A DNA stretch of 64,000 bases from Thermococcus litoralis DSM 5473 (lineage in GTDB: Archaea > Methanobacteriota_B > Thermococci > Thermococcales > Thermococcaceae), in assembly GCF_000246985.2 (NCBI RefSeq), contig NC_022084.1, positions 26,248 through 90,247 on the forward strand. Direction: 5' to 3'. Of the stretch, positions 54,311 to 63,800 are shown one piece after another. The notes below the pieces were generated by a model. That model did not search any database. It saw only the letters and a list, made by a program, of their open reading frames with translations, and was not told the origin of the DNA. A program made the position numbers and the translations under genes. Numbering within the stretch: position 1 is the first letter of the stretch; each line of letters opens with the position of its first letter.

Positions 54311-55003
54311 GTGTTGCTAAAACTTCCGATAATCGAGTGCACGTTTATAAGGAGACTGAACAGATTTGTGGGGATAGTAGAGGTTAATGGAGAACTCAAA
54401 AAGGCGTTGATAACGAATACCGGAAGATTAAAAGAGTTCATGGTGGAAGGGAAGAGAGCATTTTGCATTCCCAAACAGGGAGGGAAAACAGAGTTTGTTC
54501 TGATTGGATTTCTCGAAAAAAATGAGAGAGGAGCAATTATAGACACAAGAACTCAGGCAAGAGCCTTTGAAAGGGCTGTTGAGCTGGGACTGATCAGGTG
54601 GCTTAAAGGATGTAGGATCAAAAAGAGGGAAGTTAGAATCGGCAACTCTCGACTTGACTACCTCTTGGAGTGCAAGGGGGAAGAGATCTGGGCGGAAATG
54701 AAAAGTGCCATTTTGAGAGAGGGAGATTACGCAATGTATCCTGACTGTCCGAGTGTGAGGGGACAGAAGCATATAAAAGAGCTGATACGCTTGAAGGCAA
54801 ACGGCAAAAGGGCAATGATAATCTTCATAGGTGCTTTGCCGGGAGTTAGAAGGTTCAAACCCTACATCAAAGGCGACCCAAAAATTGCCGAGCTGTTAAA
54901 AGAAGCAAAGAAAAAGGGAGTGGAGATTAGAGGAATATCGATAAGCCTCCTCCCTAACGGGGAAGTAATCCTAGAAAACGAGGATCTTGTAGTTGAGGTG
55001 TAG
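54311..55003 (+). CDS. sfsA: SfsA-family DNA/RNA nuclease
   Basis: A 230-residue protein with the SfsA arrangement: an N-terminal OB-fold (CTFIRRLNRFVGIVEVNGELKKALITNTGRLKEF) and a PD-(D/E)XK-type nuclease core (RIGNSRLDYLLECKGEEIWAEMKSAILREGDYAMYPDCPSVRGQKHIKEL, near residues 112-160). The acidic D-x11-E-x-K series is visible. SfsA was named for a sugar-fermentation phenotype in E. coli; archaeal members are treated as nucleases. The GTG start has GGGGAGC upstream. Transcribed away from the M42 gene. Confidence 0.88.
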   Translation: MLLKLPIIECTFIRRLNRFVGIVEVNGELKKALITNTGRLKEFMVEGKRAFCIPKQGGKTEFVLIGFLEKNERGAIIDTRTQARAFERAVELGLIRWLKGCRIKKREVRIGNSRLDYLLECKGEEIWAEMKSAILREGDYAMYPDCPSVRGQKHIKELIRLKANGKRAMIIFIGALPGVRRFKPYIKGDPKIAELLKEAKKKGVEIRGISISLLPNGEVILENEDLVVEV

Positions 55004-55069
55004 CCCAAAGGCTTTTATAACACTCACCCTATAAAAGCTCGGGGGTAACACCCCGCGGAGGTGTTGGGA

Positions 55070-55912
55070 ATGACTATTGTTGATGTTAGAATTTTGGTGG
55101 AAGGAGCAAGTGATGTGGAAGTTGTAAGCAAAGCCCTTCAAGGCTTGGCTCTTGGTAGTGAGTACAACATAACAATCTCTGCAATAATTCCGACAACGAA
55201 TCTGGAAATAGCTAAAAGTGCCGCAGCGGGGGCGGATTTACTAATAATAGCTACCGATGCAGATAGGGTTGGACGAGAACTGGCAGAGAGAATGTTTAGA
55301 GAGCTCAGCGAACTCGTTGGGCATGTAGAGAGAATGAAAATACCCCTAGGACATGATTTGGAGCACATAGATGTGGAGCTTGTGAGAAAGGAAATCAAAA
55401 ACACACTCGTAAGAGCAGGCCTAAAGAGTCTCCAGATTTTACCGGAATACATGGCACTGAGAAATCAGCTTCTTGACCTAAAAGGAAAATACGAAATGCT
55501 TATGCAGGAAAACGAGAAGCTCAAAAGTGACTATCAAGAACTTGAGGGCAAGTATGGAGAGCTCCTTGAGGAATACAGCAAACTGGTTGAGGAGAACAAC
55601 AAACTGAGAGAGTCTTTAAAGAAAAGAGCCAATGTTTTTAAGATAAGTGAGATATGGAAAGAGCTCTTTGGAGAGACAGAGCCTCCAGAGGAGAAATACA
55701 TAGCAGAGGCAGTTGAGAAACTCAACCTTGGCGGAAAAATCATTGTCGGGCAGGGATACATATATTCAGATGATGAAGACCTAGTAATCGAGCTGCTTAG
55801 AATAGTCCACTTAAGCCTCAGCATAGCAGAAAGCAAAGAGGAGAAAGCTAAAGAAAAGGAAGAAACTACAGAAAAATTAGAGGAACCCATAGCTGAATTC
55901 GAAAACTTCTGA
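55070..55912 (+). CDS. Toprim-domain protein with coiled coil
   Basis: A 280-residue protein. Residues 1-115 form a Toprim domain ([20 protein letters not shown] gives the catalytic glutamate, and [22 protein letters not shown] the DxD), as in primases, topoisomerases and OLD nucleases. Residues about 130-190 are a heptad coiled coil ([38 protein letters not shown]), and the C-terminus is alpha/beta with an acidic tail. An archaeal family of unknown role; it may bind or nick nucleic acid. The leader contains GGGG-TAACA-CCCC (55042-55054) just ahead of GGAGGTG. XerA follows after 28 bases, so both may be linked to chromosome handling. Confidence 0.75.
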   Translation: MTIVDVRILVEGASDVEVVSKALQGLALGSEYNITISAIIPTTNLEIAKSAAAGADLLIIATDADRVGRELAERMFRELSELVGHVERMKIPLGHDLEHIDVELVRKEIKNTLVRAGLKSLQILPEYMALRNQLLDLKGKYEMLMQENEKLKSDYQELEGKYGELLEEYSKLVEENNKLRESLKKRANVFKISEIWKELFGETEPPEEKYIAEAVEKLNLGGKIIVGQGYIYSDDEDLVIELLRIVHLSLSIAESKEEKAKEKEETTEKLEEPIAEFENF

Positions 55913-55940
55913 ACCTTTAAAATTTATTTTTGTGATTTAT

Positions 55941-56777
55941 ATGGACATTATAGAGGAATTCAAAACGTATCTTGAACTCGAGGGAAAAAGTCCCCAGACC
56001 GTCAGAATGTACACCTACTATGTAGACCGCTTCTTAAAAGAGACTAAAACCCCAAGCTACCGCTCTGCACTCCGGTTCTTGGCAAAACTTAAACAAAACG
56101 GGTACTCAAACAAAAGCCTCAATCTTGTGGTTCAAGCACTAAAGGCGTACTTTAGGTTTGAGGGATTGGAAGAAGAAGCGGAGCGATTGAAATCCCCAAA
56201 AGTACCCCGGAGTTTGCCAAAGAGCCTAACAAGAGAAGACGTGAAGAAGCTCATAAAGGCCGTTCCACCCACAAGAAAGAGGGATAGGCTTATAATTCTG
56301 CTCCTTTATGGAACTGGATTAAGAGTAAGCGAAGTGTGTAATCTTAAAATAGAGGATGTGGATTTCAAACGAGGGATTTTAGTTGTAAGAGGTGGTAAGG
56401 GGGCTAAAGATAGGATTGTACCTATCCCGGACTTTCTTTTAAAGGAAATTGAGGATTACCTAAAAACAAGGGAAGACGGGAGCGAATACCTCTTTGTTGA
56501 AGTTAGAAGAGCGAAGAAGGACAGGATTTCTCCAAAGACAGTTTGGTATCTCCTAAAAAAGTATGGAAGCAAAGCGGGAGTGAAGGTGACTCCACACATG
56601 CTCCGCCACAGCTTTGCAACTCATATGCTGGAAAAAGGAGTGGACATAAGGGTTATCCAAGAAATTCTCGGCCATTCAAACCTATCAACAACGCAGATAT
56701 ACACAAAAGTCACGGTGGAACACCTAAAGAAAGCGCAGGAAAAAGCAAAGCTTGTTGATGAGATAATGAAAGAGTAG
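55941..56777 (+). CDS. xerA: XerA tyrosine recombinase
   Basis: A 278-residue tyrosine recombinase resembling the archaeal XerA, which resolves chromosome dimers at dif without a partner. The SAM-like N-terminal domain (residues 1-90) is followed by the catalytic domain with all residues present: R128 (GTGLRVSEV), K153 (GGKGAKDR), H219 and R222 ([12 protein letters not shown]), H245 (LGHSNLST) and the nucleophile Y254 (TTQIYTKV). It ends two bases before the opposing ADP-PFK stop. No dif-like 28-mer was recognised in the window. It looks like the chromosomal housekeeping enzyme and not a mobile-element integrase. Confidence 0.9.
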   Translation: MDIIEEFKTYLELEGKSPQTVRMYTYYVDRFLKETKTPSYRSALRFLAKLKQNGYSNKSLNLVVQALKAYFRFEGLEEEAERLKSPKVPRSLPKSLTREDVKKLIKAVPPTRKRDRLIILLLYGTGLRVSEVCNLKIEDVDFKRGILVVRGGKGAKDRIVPIPDFLLKEIEDYLKTREDGSEYLFVEVRRAKKDRISPKTVWYLLKKYGSKAGVKVTPHMLRHSFATHMLEKGVDIRVIQEILGHSNLSTTQIYTKVTVEHLKKAQEKAKLVDEIMKE

Positions 56778-56778
56778 T

Positions 56779-58158
56779 TTACTCCTTTCTTTTCAAAAGG
56801 CTTAAATAGCTTGCAAAAGCTCCAGCGGATATTGTGTCCCCTAACCCTACCGTGGATACGGGATTTCTGACAAGTCTTGTGGGGATAATAACTATCTTGT
56901 ATTCCCTTGTCCTCATTTTAGCCTTTGCTTCTTCAAATCTCAGCTTTACGTATTCTCCTTTTTCGTTGAATGGAATGTTCAAGCCAACCTTAACATCTTC
57001 CGGCCTTTTGATGTCTCCAAGAAATGCCCTTGCAGCTGCGAGGGTTGTTCCAACCTCCAAGGACTTCGTTAGCTCTTCCTCGGTGAGCGGATTGTCATTG
57101 TGGGTGATGTACATCAAGTAGTAAATCGTGTGCACTTGAAGAATTTCAAGATTTAGTTCATCAAGGAGAATTTTGGCCCCTAAAACAGCGTCCTCAATTC
57201 TATTGTATGTGAAAATTCTGTCGCTTAATTCTCTATATCCGAGAACACTTAATATATGCGCTATCTCAGCTTCGTCCATTCCCACACTGTCAACGAGGGG
57301 AAATATGTTGTAGATTACCTTCTTCCTGAGCTCTCTATCTTGAATGGAAGCAAATTCCACGTGAATCTTTATGTCCTTTTTCTTCTTTAGCAGTTTTATA
57401 TCTTCTTTAGCCTTCCTCAGATAGTAGTTTGCATCCTTTCCGTCACTGTAATATCTTCTTAGCCCCTGATAACCTGAGAGAATAGCCCCATCGACCATTT
57501 CCCCTATTTCCGGTAGATAAGGCTTAAGCTCCGGGGAAGTTTCAATTCTAGCAAAATCCTCAAATCTGCAGGCAACTATAAACCTTCCAGAATATGGAAC
57601 TTCAATAGTTTCATCCCCAAGCTTGAATTTTGTGCCTGCTCTAAACTCAAAAATTCTATTGATTTTTACTGGATCATCCTCTCTGTAAGCTTCCAAGGGC
57701 TTCTTTAGGACAAGTTTTCCATTCTCAACAACCGGATAAAGGAGGTTATCCCTATTTACGAACATTTCAGCCTGTTTTCTTCCAAGAAGAGGGGAATATG
57801 CGATCACTTTATTAAAGTCTAAGTTGGCAAGAAGGTTCGCTATTACCCCTACCTGCCCCCCAATTCTTTCAAAATCGTATTTAAATCGAGAATTGAACCA
57901 CTTATCGGCCTCATAGCTTACCAAAGGCACGGCTTGGGGTTTTCCAGTCTTGAGGGCGTGGATTAATCTAGCAACAAAGTCTAAAGGTTCGTTTATCTCT
58001 CTCGGATACTCATCGATTCTTTTTTTGATGTTTTCTGCTCCAAATTCCTTTATGAGGCTCTCTATGTGCTTTTCGTTCAAATATACTATTGCGTCAACGT
58101 TCACGTTGTAGGCCAAGTAGATGCCCATCTTCTGGAAGTCCTTGAGGAACTCCATCAT
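56779..58158 (-). CDS. pfkC: ADP-dependent phosphofructokinase
   Basis: A 459-residue ribokinase-fold enzyme that phosphorylates fructose 6-phosphate with ADP in the modified Embden-Meyerhof pathway of Thermococcales. It closely follows the Pyrococcus ADP-PFK as I remember it: YNVNVDAIVYLNEKHI at the start, YPREINEPLDFVARLIHALKTGKP, ILSGYQGLRRYYSDGKDANYYLRKAKEDIKLLK, and the catalytic GLGD near 438-441 in NPVSTVGLGDTISAGAF. ADP-glucokinase is less likely given the close match. A TGM-type operator lies between TATA and start. Confidence 0.95.
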   Translation of the reverse strand: MMEFLKDFQKMGIYLAYNVNVDAIVYLNEKHIESLIKEFGAENIKKRIDEYPREINEPLDFVARLIHALKTGKPQAVPLVSYEADKWFNSRFKYDFERIGGQVGVIANLLANLDFNKVIAYSPLLGRKQAEMFVNRDNLLYPVVENGKLVLKKPLEAYREDDPVKINRIFEFRAGTKFKLGDETIEVPYSGRFIVACRFEDFARIETSPELKPYLPEIGEMVDGAILSGYQGLRRYYSDGKDANYYLRKAKEDIKLLKKKKDIKIHVEFASIQDRELRKKVIYNIFPLVDSVGMDEAEIAHILSVLGYRELSDRIFTYNRIEDAVLGAKILLDELNLEILQVHTIYYLMYITHNDNPLTEEELTKSLEVGTTLAAARAFLGDIKRPEDVKVGLNIPFNEKGEYVKLRFEEAKAKMRTREYKIVIIPTRLVRNPVSTVGLGDTISAGAFASYLSLLKRKE

Positions 58159-58160
58159 GT

Positions 58161-58177
58161 TATCACCCTCAGTGAAT
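58161..58177 (-). promoter_or_regulatory. TGM-like sugar regulon operator of the ADP-PFK gene
   Basis: TATCAC-N5-GTGAAT (58161-58177) differs at two positions from the Thermococcales glycolytic motif TATCACN5GTGATA bound by Tgr/TrmBL1. It sits downstream of the TATA box (TTTTTAAGTG, about 58203-58212, minus strand) and overlaps the ribosome site. That is the location used for repression of glycolytic genes when sugars are absent. Confidence 0.7.
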
Positions 58178-58245
58178 ACTTGGAGAAAAGTTTACAAGAG
58201 CACTTAAAAATATTTTTGTGGAGATAAAGAAAATTGCCAAAAGAA

Positions 58246-58959
58246 TCAAAACTCTGTAAAAAGCTTTCCAAGCCAAGGAATCTTTTCTCCCACATCGAGC
58301 TCTCTCAATGCAAGCCATAGGGAGGCTTGATTGCTTGTAATGACAGGAACCCCAAGATCCTCTTCGAGAGCCTCAATTATTTCAAAAGTTCTCAGGTTGG
58401 TGCAGCTTATGAATATTGCGTCTGCCTCATCGGTAAAGAGTGCCTTAGCCATTCTGTAAGCCTCATAGGGCTCGAGCCTTCCTATTCTGGTGTTGTCAAC
58501 TATCCCAAGTCCTCTAATGTCTATGACCTCAAACTCATTAGCCTCCAAAAACTCTCTCTCCCTCTGGTTTATCTCATCGGTGTAGGGGGTTATGACAAGA
58601 ATCCTCTGGGAGTCAAGAATCTTAAGGGCTTCAACAACCGCTGTACTTGTCGTTATAACTGGTAGCTTCACCTCGCTCTCGATTTTTTCTGCAAGCTCCT
58701 TGTCGAATTCTCCACCGCCTATAAAGGATCCACTAGTGCAACCGTAGAGAATTAAGTCAACGTCAGCATCTTTCAACAGCTTTGCACTCTCCACTGCAAG
58801 CCCGCTCATCGCTACAAGCTCCTCTTCAGTAACGTTCTTCAAGGGCATCCTTGCAGTGTGAAGTGATACCCCTTCAGGTAAAGCTGAATGCAGTTCCATC
58901 TCCATTGTCGTGTTTGAGGATGGAACTATCAAGCCAATTCTACCTCTCCATCCGTACAT
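58246..58959 (-). CDS. Asp/Glu racemase superfamily protein (maleate isomerase-like)
   Basis: A 237-residue protein of the group that includes maleate cis-trans isomerase and arylmalonate decarboxylase. The two catalytic cysteines lie in LILYGCTSGSFIGG (near residue 71) and AIFISCTNLRTFEIIEAL (near 186); the N-terminal GLIVPSSNTTMEMEL is the substrate-binding loop of the maleate isomerase branch. Both cysteines present suggests racemase/isomerase chemistry. The substrate is unknown. No other gene of a dicarboxylate pathway is adjacent. Confidence 0.8.
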   Translation of the reverse strand: MYGWRGRIGLIVPSSNTTMEMELHSALPEGVSLHTARMPLKNVTEEELVAMSGLAVESAKLLKDADVDLILYGCTSGSFIGGGEFDKELAEKIESEVKLPVITTSTAVVEALKILDSQRILVITPYTDEINQREREFLEANEFEVIDIRGLGIVDNTRIGRLEPYEAYRMAKALFTDEADAIFISCTNLRTFEIIEALEEDLGVPVITSNQASLWLALRELDVGEKIPWLGKLFTEF

Positions 58960-59054
58960 ATTTCCACCTAAAAGGAGCTTTAGCTCCCACCTATATTAAA
59001 GTTTTCCAAGAAACTCTAATAAACTTCCAGTGCAAATAGAGTTTGGTGATGAAA

Positions 59055-59933
59055 ATGATAAGATATCCCGCAGTTGCCGGGAGCTTTTATCCTTCCGGAG
59101 GAGAGCTAAAACTCATGCTTGATGAGTTTTTCAGCGATCTCGGAGAGCTTGGAGAAAAAAGAAAGATTACCTCAGGAGTTGCACCTCACGCTGGATACAT
59201 CTTCTCCGGTTATACTGCCTCAAGAACGTACAAAGCAATCTATGAGGACAGCCTCCCTGAGACGTTTGTGATCATAGGGCCAAACCACACCGGTCTTGGC
59301 TCCCCCGTAGCAATTTACCCTGAAGGCATCTGGAGGACCCCAATGGGAGATGTTGAAGTTGATGCCGAGCTGGCAAAGACTATCGCAAAGCATTCCAGTT
59401 TGGCGGATTTAGATGATTTTGCTCACAAATACGAACATTCTCTCGAAGTGCAGGTGCCCTTCATTCAGTACATCTCCGAAAAAGCAGAAAAAGAAGTAAA
59501 GATCGTCCCCATAGCACTTGGACTGCAAGATGAAGAGGTTGCCGAAGACCTGGGAAGGGCGATATTTGAAGCAAGCCAAGAGCTTGGGAGAGATGTAGTG
59601 GTTATAGCAAGCACGGACATGATGCATTACGGCTATGCCTACGGCTATGTGCCCTTTAGAGCAAGAGGAGATGATTTGCTGGGAAGAATTAGGGAATGGG
59701 ACTTCAGAGTAATTCAAAAGATTCTCGAATTTGATTATAAAGGGATGTTCGACGAGATAAGGAAAATGGATCATACAATGTGCGGTCCGGGAGGAGTTGC
59801 AACGGCAATAGTCTTCTCAAGACTCAGCGGGGCAGTTGAAGCGGAGGTTTTGCATTACACAACGAGCTTTGAGGTAAGCAGGTCAACAGATGCGATAGTT
59901 GGCTATGTGAGTATTGTCATGAGGAAGGCATGA
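59055..59933 (+). CDS. amrB: AmmeMemoRadiSam system protein B (MEMO1 family)
   Basis: A 292-residue homologue of human MEMO, structurally related to class III extradiol dioxygenases. [25 protein letters not shown] is the canonical start; metal-type histidines occur in [20 protein letters not shown] (near residue 43), [22 protein letters not shown] (near 76) and [16 protein letters not shown] (near 190). A cysteine in [10 protein letters not shown] (near 240) completes the pocket. It belongs with AMMECR1 and the radical SAM enzyme encoded at 13250 in this window. The reaction is unknown, and AMMECR1 itself is not in the window. ATG at 59055 follows GGTGATG. Confidence 0.85.
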   Translation: MIRYPAVAGSFYPSGGELKLMLDEFFSDLGELGEKRKITSGVAPHAGYIFSGYTASRTYKAIYEDSLPETFVIIGPNHTGLGSPVAIYPEGIWRTPMGDVEVDAELAKTIAKHSSLADLDDFAHKYEHSLEVQVPFIQYISEKAEKEVKIVPIALGLQDEEVAEDLGRAIFEASQELGRDVVVIASTDMMHYGYAYGYVPFRARGDDLLGRIREWDFRVIQKILEFDYKGMFDEIRKMDHTMCGPGGVATAIVFSRLSGAVEAEVLHYTTSFEVSRSTDAIVGYVSIVMRKA

Positions 59934-60065
59934 AGTTTCATGCAGAGTTTAGAAATCGAGGCAAAAGCTGACTTCATTTATAGGATTTTCTCTTTTTATT
60001 TAGCTTGAACAATTGTATCAAAAGCAACCAAAAGAAAAATAAATTCGGAGTGTATATTTTAGACC

Positions 60066-60185
60066 ATGAAGATTGAAGATACTATAAAAACCGAAGGTGT
60101 CTCTAGGGAGTTCATGCTCTCGTTAAGATCATCAAAAACTTTCTGGAGGGTTAAAAATGAGAGTTCTTGCTTCCGCACCTGCTAA
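60066..60185 (+). pseudogene. Remnant of a small gene fused into the mevalonate kinase 5' region
   Basis: An ATG at 60066 opens a frame of about 39 codons (KIEDTIKTEG then [14 protein letters not shown]) that runs over the mevalonate kinase start. Both its first residues and its last residues parallel the fused nucleotidyltransferase-HEPN frame at 63422-63800 (KLEDEV at the start, [11 protein letters not shown] at the end). It is therefore likely what is left of the same toxin-antitoxin pair in front of the first kinase copy. Confidence 0.4.
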
Positions 60186-61158
60186 AATTATTCTCTTTGG
60201 AGAGCACAGCGTAGTTTATGGAAAACCTGCTATAGCTGCAGCCATTGATTTGAGAACCTATGTAAAAGCAGAGTTTAACGAAAACGGGAGAATTAGAATA
60301 GAAGCGAAAGACATCAGGACTCCAGGCTTGACGGTATCGTTCACCGAGGATCAAATTTATTTCGAGACCGACTATGGAAAAGCGGCTGAAGTTTTGAGCT
60401 ACGTTAGGGAGGCAATAAACCTTGTAATGGAAGAAGCAGGAAAGCAGAAGGGAATAACTGTTTCAATAACCTCTCAAATTCCTGTAGGGGCAGGATTGGG
60501 GAGTTCAGCTGCTGTTGCAGTAGCGACAATAGGAGCCGTATCAAGGCTTCTTGGGCTTGAGCTAAGCAAAAAAGAGATAGCAAAACTCGGGCACAAAGTA
60601 GAGCTTCTTGTACAAGGTGCATCGAGCGGCATTGATCCAACGGTTTCAGCGGTTGGGGGCTTTCTCTACTACCAAAAGGGCTCTTTTGAGAGCCTGCCTG
60701 TAGTTGAATTGCCGATAGTTGTGGGCTACACCGGTTCAAGTGGCTCCACAAAAGAGCTTGTTGCAAAAGTCAGGAAGAACTATGAGGAGATGCCAGAGAT
60801 AATTGAGCCGATTTTAAATTCAATGGGCAGGCTCGTGGAAAAGGCAAGAGAAGTTATCCTCGCAGAGTACGACAAGGAAATCAAGTTCCAGCTACTTGGA
60901 AGGTTAATGAACATAAATCACGGTCTCCTTGATGCCCTTGGTGTCTCAACAAAAAGCTTGAGTGATTTGGTGTATGCTTCAAGAGAAGCTGGAGCTCTTG
61001 GGGCAAAGATAACAGGTGCCGGAGGGGGAGGATGTATGTACGCCTTGGCTCCAGGAAAGCAGACCGAGGTTGCAACGGCCATAAAGATAGCGGGCGGAGT
61101 ACCAATGATAACAAAAATAAGCAGAGAAGGACTAAGAATCGAGGAGGTCGAAGAATGA
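60157..61158 (+). CDS. mvk: Mevalonate kinase
   Basis: A 333-residue GHMP kinase that phosphorylates mevalonate with ATP in archaeal isoprenoid (ether-lipid) synthesis. [25 protein letters not shown] is the N-terminal substrate motif, GAGLGSSAA (111-119) is the phosphate loop, and [11 protein letters not shown] holds the catalytic aspartate. [14 protein letters not shown] (near 288) is the third GHMP motif. ATG follows GGAGGGTTAAAA. The gene overlaps ipk by four bases. A truncated second copy begins at 63772. Confidence 0.97.
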   Translation: MRVLASAPAKIILFGEHSVVYGKPAIAAAIDLRTYVKAEFNENGRIRIEAKDIRTPGLTVSFTEDQIYFETDYGKAAEVLSYVREAINLVMEEAGKQKGITVSITSQIPVGAGLGSSAAVAVATIGAVSRLLGLELSKKEIAKLGHKVELLVQGASSGIDPTVSAVGGFLYYQKGSFESLPVVELPIVVGYTGSSGSTKELVAKVRKNYEEMPEIIEPILNSMGRLVEKAREVILAEYDKEIKFQLLGRLMNINHGLLDALGVSTKSLSDLVYASREAGALGAKITGAGGGGCMYALAPGKQTEVATAIKIAGGVPMITKISREGLRIEEVEE

Positions 61159-61934
61159 TAGTCATCAAGCTCGGAGGAAGCGTGATAAGCGACAAAAATG
61201 TTCCCTATTCATTTAACCGAGAAGTCCTTGAGAACATAGCGGAAGAAATTTCCCAGTTTTACCCCAAGGAGAGCTTTATCCTCGTACACGGCGGTGGAAG
61301 CTTTGGACACCCAAATGCAAGGAAGTATAAAATCAGGGAAGGGCTAACCGGGGATGTAAAGGGTAAAAGGATTGGCTTCTCAAAAACTCACCAGGCAATG
61401 CTCAAGCTCAATGATTTGATAATTCAAACTTTCTTAGAGAAAGGCTTGCCCGCTTATTCCATCTCTTCCTCTTCGATTTTCCTCATTGAGAAAGGGGAAA
61501 TTGTTTATGGTGAGCTTGAGGTTCTTAGAAAGCTTTTGGAAAAAGGCTTCATCCCGGTGCTCTTTGGAGATACTGCAGTTGCCCTCGATAAGGGGATAGA
61601 CATCCTTTCCGGAGATCAGATAGTGTGCTACCTAGCAAAGATGTTCAAGCCAAGCAAAGTGGTCTTTTTGATGGACGTTGATGGGATTTATACCAAAAAT
61701 CCAAAAGAAGAGGGGGCAGAGCTTATTAAAGAGCTTACCAAAGAGGGAATTGAACACCTATTAGAAAGCTCAGAATCAGCGGGAATAGACGTAACCGGTG
61801 GCATCGGAAACAAGCTCAAAAAAGCCCTTGAGATAGCTCACTATTCAGATGTTTACTTCATAAACGGAAAGGTTAAGGAAAATCTAGGCAAGGCAATACG
61901 AGGAGAAAAAGTTGGCACAAGGATTAAGGTTTAA
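61155..61934 (+). CDS. ipk: Isopentenyl phosphate kinase
   Basis: A 259-residue amino-acid-kinase-fold enzyme that makes isopentenyl diphosphate from the monophosphate in the archaeal mevalonate route. [13 protein letters not shown] (N-terminal glycine loop), [18 protein letters not shown] with the substrate-binding histidine (near residue 44-50), [23 protein letters not shown] (near 136), and [17 protein letters not shown] (near 215) are diagnostic. The ATG at 61155 overlaps the mvk stop, so this start is used even though longer in-frame starts exist upstream within mvk. Confidence 0.95.
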   Translation: MIVIKLGGSVISDKNVPYSFNREVLENIAEEISQFYPKESFILVHGGGSFGHPNARKYKIREGLTGDVKGKRIGFSKTHQAMLKLNDLIIQTFLEKGLPAYSISSSSIFLIEKGEIVYGELEVLRKLLEKGFIPVLFGDTAVALDKGIDILSGDQIVCYLAKMFKPSKVVFLMDVDGIYTKNPKEEGAELIKELTKEGIEHLLESSESAGIDVTGGIGNKLKKALEIAHYSDVYFINGKVKENLGKAIRGEKVGTRIKV

Positions 61935-62097
61935 TGTCAATGTTTGTTTTTGTTCATTCTTTTTACTCTGGTTTCTTTTGGCTAATAGGATCTGAAGATA
62001 CGATTAAAAGATAAAATTAACTACAATTGGTAAAAGAAAATATTTATAAGTCTTGAAGTCGAAAATATTATTGCAATATTTAGTAGGAGGTACAAAC

Positions 62098-62925
62098 ATG
62101 AAAAAACTGCTTGCACTACTTATTGGGTTGTTGACGATTGGAATGACAATGGAAGTGGCAAGTGCAGAACCCACAATCGAGAAGCCACCACAACCACAAT
62201 ATTTTGGAGATAAAGACCAACTTCATCTTGAATTTGACCCAGATTCATCTTATGTTTACAGGGGTACTGTCTACTTGGCATATTGGTGGTATTGGGAGGG
62301 ACTAACCGAGATTTTTGATGGAAGTAAGGACTACATTGTAATAGAAATTCCATGGGAAATCAAAATTAATGGGGAATGGAAGCGACTTTTTGAAAATGAT
62401 GTTCCTTACGTATATGTAAGTGTTTGGGAAGAGTATAAGTCTTCAGTAGGAACCCCTATTATTAGCATGGATCTAAATCCAAAGTACATTGGGGGTTACT
62501 GGTTTACTTTCGCTAAAATTAAAATCCCAGTTGATGATGACGTCCCAGGAGGAATTATTTATGTTGGAGTTCGTCCAAAGCGGGAATATCAGGAGATGGA
62601 ATTGACGACTTTAGAACTCTATTATCATACATGGGATGGTTCAGATGCTGTAGGACTCACTGTGAGTATTGCAATGTCTCTTTGGTTCTCACCAGAAGCT
62701 GCTGAGGCATTGTTTGGAACAACAGGCTCTAAAATAATATCTGGAACTGTTTCATGGGGAGTAAGTGAACTCATTGGCAGTTATGTTAGTGGAGGATGGG
62801 AAAAGCATATCAAGGCACAAGTTGAAATTTCATATGATGCTTATCCAGAGAGAAGCTATCCCCCAGCAAATCCCCCATGTGTTGGAGAGATTTGTCCAAC
62901 AAGCATCTTGGAGGACAAAAGATGA
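62098..62925 (+). CDS. Secreted beta-rich protein of unknown function
   Basis: A 275-residue protein with a signal peptide (KKLLALLIGLLTIGMTMEVASA, cut probably after residue 23) and no C-terminal anchor. The mature part is beta-rich (SSYVYRGTVYLAYWWYWEGL, IVIEIPWEIKINGEWKRLF, YVYVSVWEEY). Then follows a glycine/serine-rich hydrophobic helical stretch (SDAVGLTVSIAMSLWFSPEAAEALFGTTGSKIISGTVSWGVSELIG) that could insert into a membrane, and a Cys-x4-Cys-Pro tail. No family recognised. The strong GGAGGT site and TATA (ATATTTATAAG) indicate its own promoter. A small membrane protein overlaps by four bases, a layout that would fit a secreted effector with a membrane partner or immunity protein; this is inference. 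Confidence 0.5.
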   Translation: MKKLLALLIGLLTIGMTMEVASAEPTIEKPPQPQYFGDKDQLHLEFDPDSSYVYRGTVYLAYWWYWEGLTEIFDGSKDYIVIEIPWEIKINGEWKRLFENDVPYVYVSVWEEYKSSVGTPIISMDLNPKYIGGYWFTFAKIKIPVDDDVPGGIIYVGVRPKREYQEMELTTLELYYHTWDGSDAVGLTVSIAMSLWFSPEAAEALFGTTGSKIISGTVSWGVSELIGSYVSGGWEKHIKAQVEISYDAYPERSYPPANPPCVGEICPTSILEDKR

Positions 62926-63353
62926 ATAGGGAAAGTCTTTATCCAGCTCGCTTTCTTCACAATTTTTTAAGTGGAATAGTTCCAGCAGAAGTACTTAGTT
63001 TGGTTTTTGGCACTGTCAATCCTCAATTTGGACTTAGATTCGCTCTGCTGTATTGGTTTATTATGAGTCCATACCTCTTGTACTTATATAACAGAGAGAA
63101 AGATGCTCTTATTAAAAAGTATGGCTGGAAGGAAGGAAGAGGAATTGTATTAAGATTGCTGTTTGTGAGATATTTCATTGCTGGAATTGCCCCCACTGCT
63201 GCAACTGTGGAAAAATACTTTGGTAAGAATATTCTTCTTCTGTTACTTCTGGGGCTTATCTGGACATTAATATACGCAAAGGTACTTGCTGACGTTAATC
63301 GTCCTGAGGTTCCGCATTACTGGGCAATGAAGCTTGTAAATAGATCAGCATAA
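62922..63353 (+). CDS. Small membrane protein coupled to the secreted protein
   Basis: A 143-residue protein with about four hydrophobic segments (LHNFLSGIVPAEVLSLVFGT, GLRFALLYWFIMSPYLLYLY, VLRLLFVRYFIAGIAPTAATV, ILLLLLLGLIWTLIYAKVLA). The first three carry charged boundaries; no motif is recognised. ATG at 62922 with TTGGAGGACAAAAG overlaps the stop of the secreted-protein gene (ATGA), so the two are translated together. Confidence 0.5.
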   Translation: MNRESLYPARFLHNFLSGIVPAEVLSLVFGTVNPQFGLRFALLYWFIMSPYLLYLYNREKDALIKKYGWKEGRGIVLRLLFVRYFIAGIAPTAATVEKYFGKNILLLLLLGLIWTLIYAKVLADVNRPEVPHYWAMKLVNRSA

Positions 63354-63421
63354 TATCTATTTTGTTTCGCGGCTTCTATCATAGAGTTAAGTTTAATTAT
63401 TCCCGAAACATACTTTAAATC

Positions 63422-63800
63422 ATGAAACTTGAAGATGAAGTAAGAAGACTTGCTCTTAACAAAGAGGAAAAAGTTAAATTCATAATTCTGCATGGCTTTC
63501 ATGCAAATGAAGAAGCTCGAAACCGACAGCGACGTTGATTTATGTATCCACCATAACAGCTCAAAGAGAAAAGCCTTCCAATTTAAAATGGGAATGATAG
63601 GGGAAGTCGCCAAGAATGTCCCCAAAGAGATTCAGCAGAAATACCCTCAAATACCTTGGAAAGAAATTGCTGGAATGAGAGATAGACTTATTCATGCTTA
63701 CTTTGGAGTTGATCTAGAGATCGTCTGGTTACCGAAGTTAGAATCCGAGTTATCAAGAGGGAGGGCTAAAAATGAGAGTTCTTGCTTCCACACCTGCTAA
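63422..63800 (+). pseudogene. Collapsed nucleotidyltransferase-HEPN toxin/antitoxin gene
   Basis: The frame from ATG 63422 starts like an MNT nucleotidyltransferase antitoxin ([31 protein letters not shown]) but shifts near 63517-63525 into a frame reading [12 protein letters not shown], the rest of the GSxARG-DxD active-site motif, here with GF in place of GS. After [13 protein letters not shown] it passes directly into the C-terminal half of a HEPN protein ([28 protein letters not shown], with the R-x4-H RNase motif RDRLIH). So an internal deletion joined the two genes and a frameshift broke the first. The frame runs on over the start of the second mevalonate-kinase copy. Confidence 0.65.

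Noticed and set aside
55941..56777. XerA as the integrase of a provirus or integrated plasmid
   Set aside because: Neighbours are housekeeping genes on both sides, no att-like repeats were seen, and the sequence fits chromosomal XerA.
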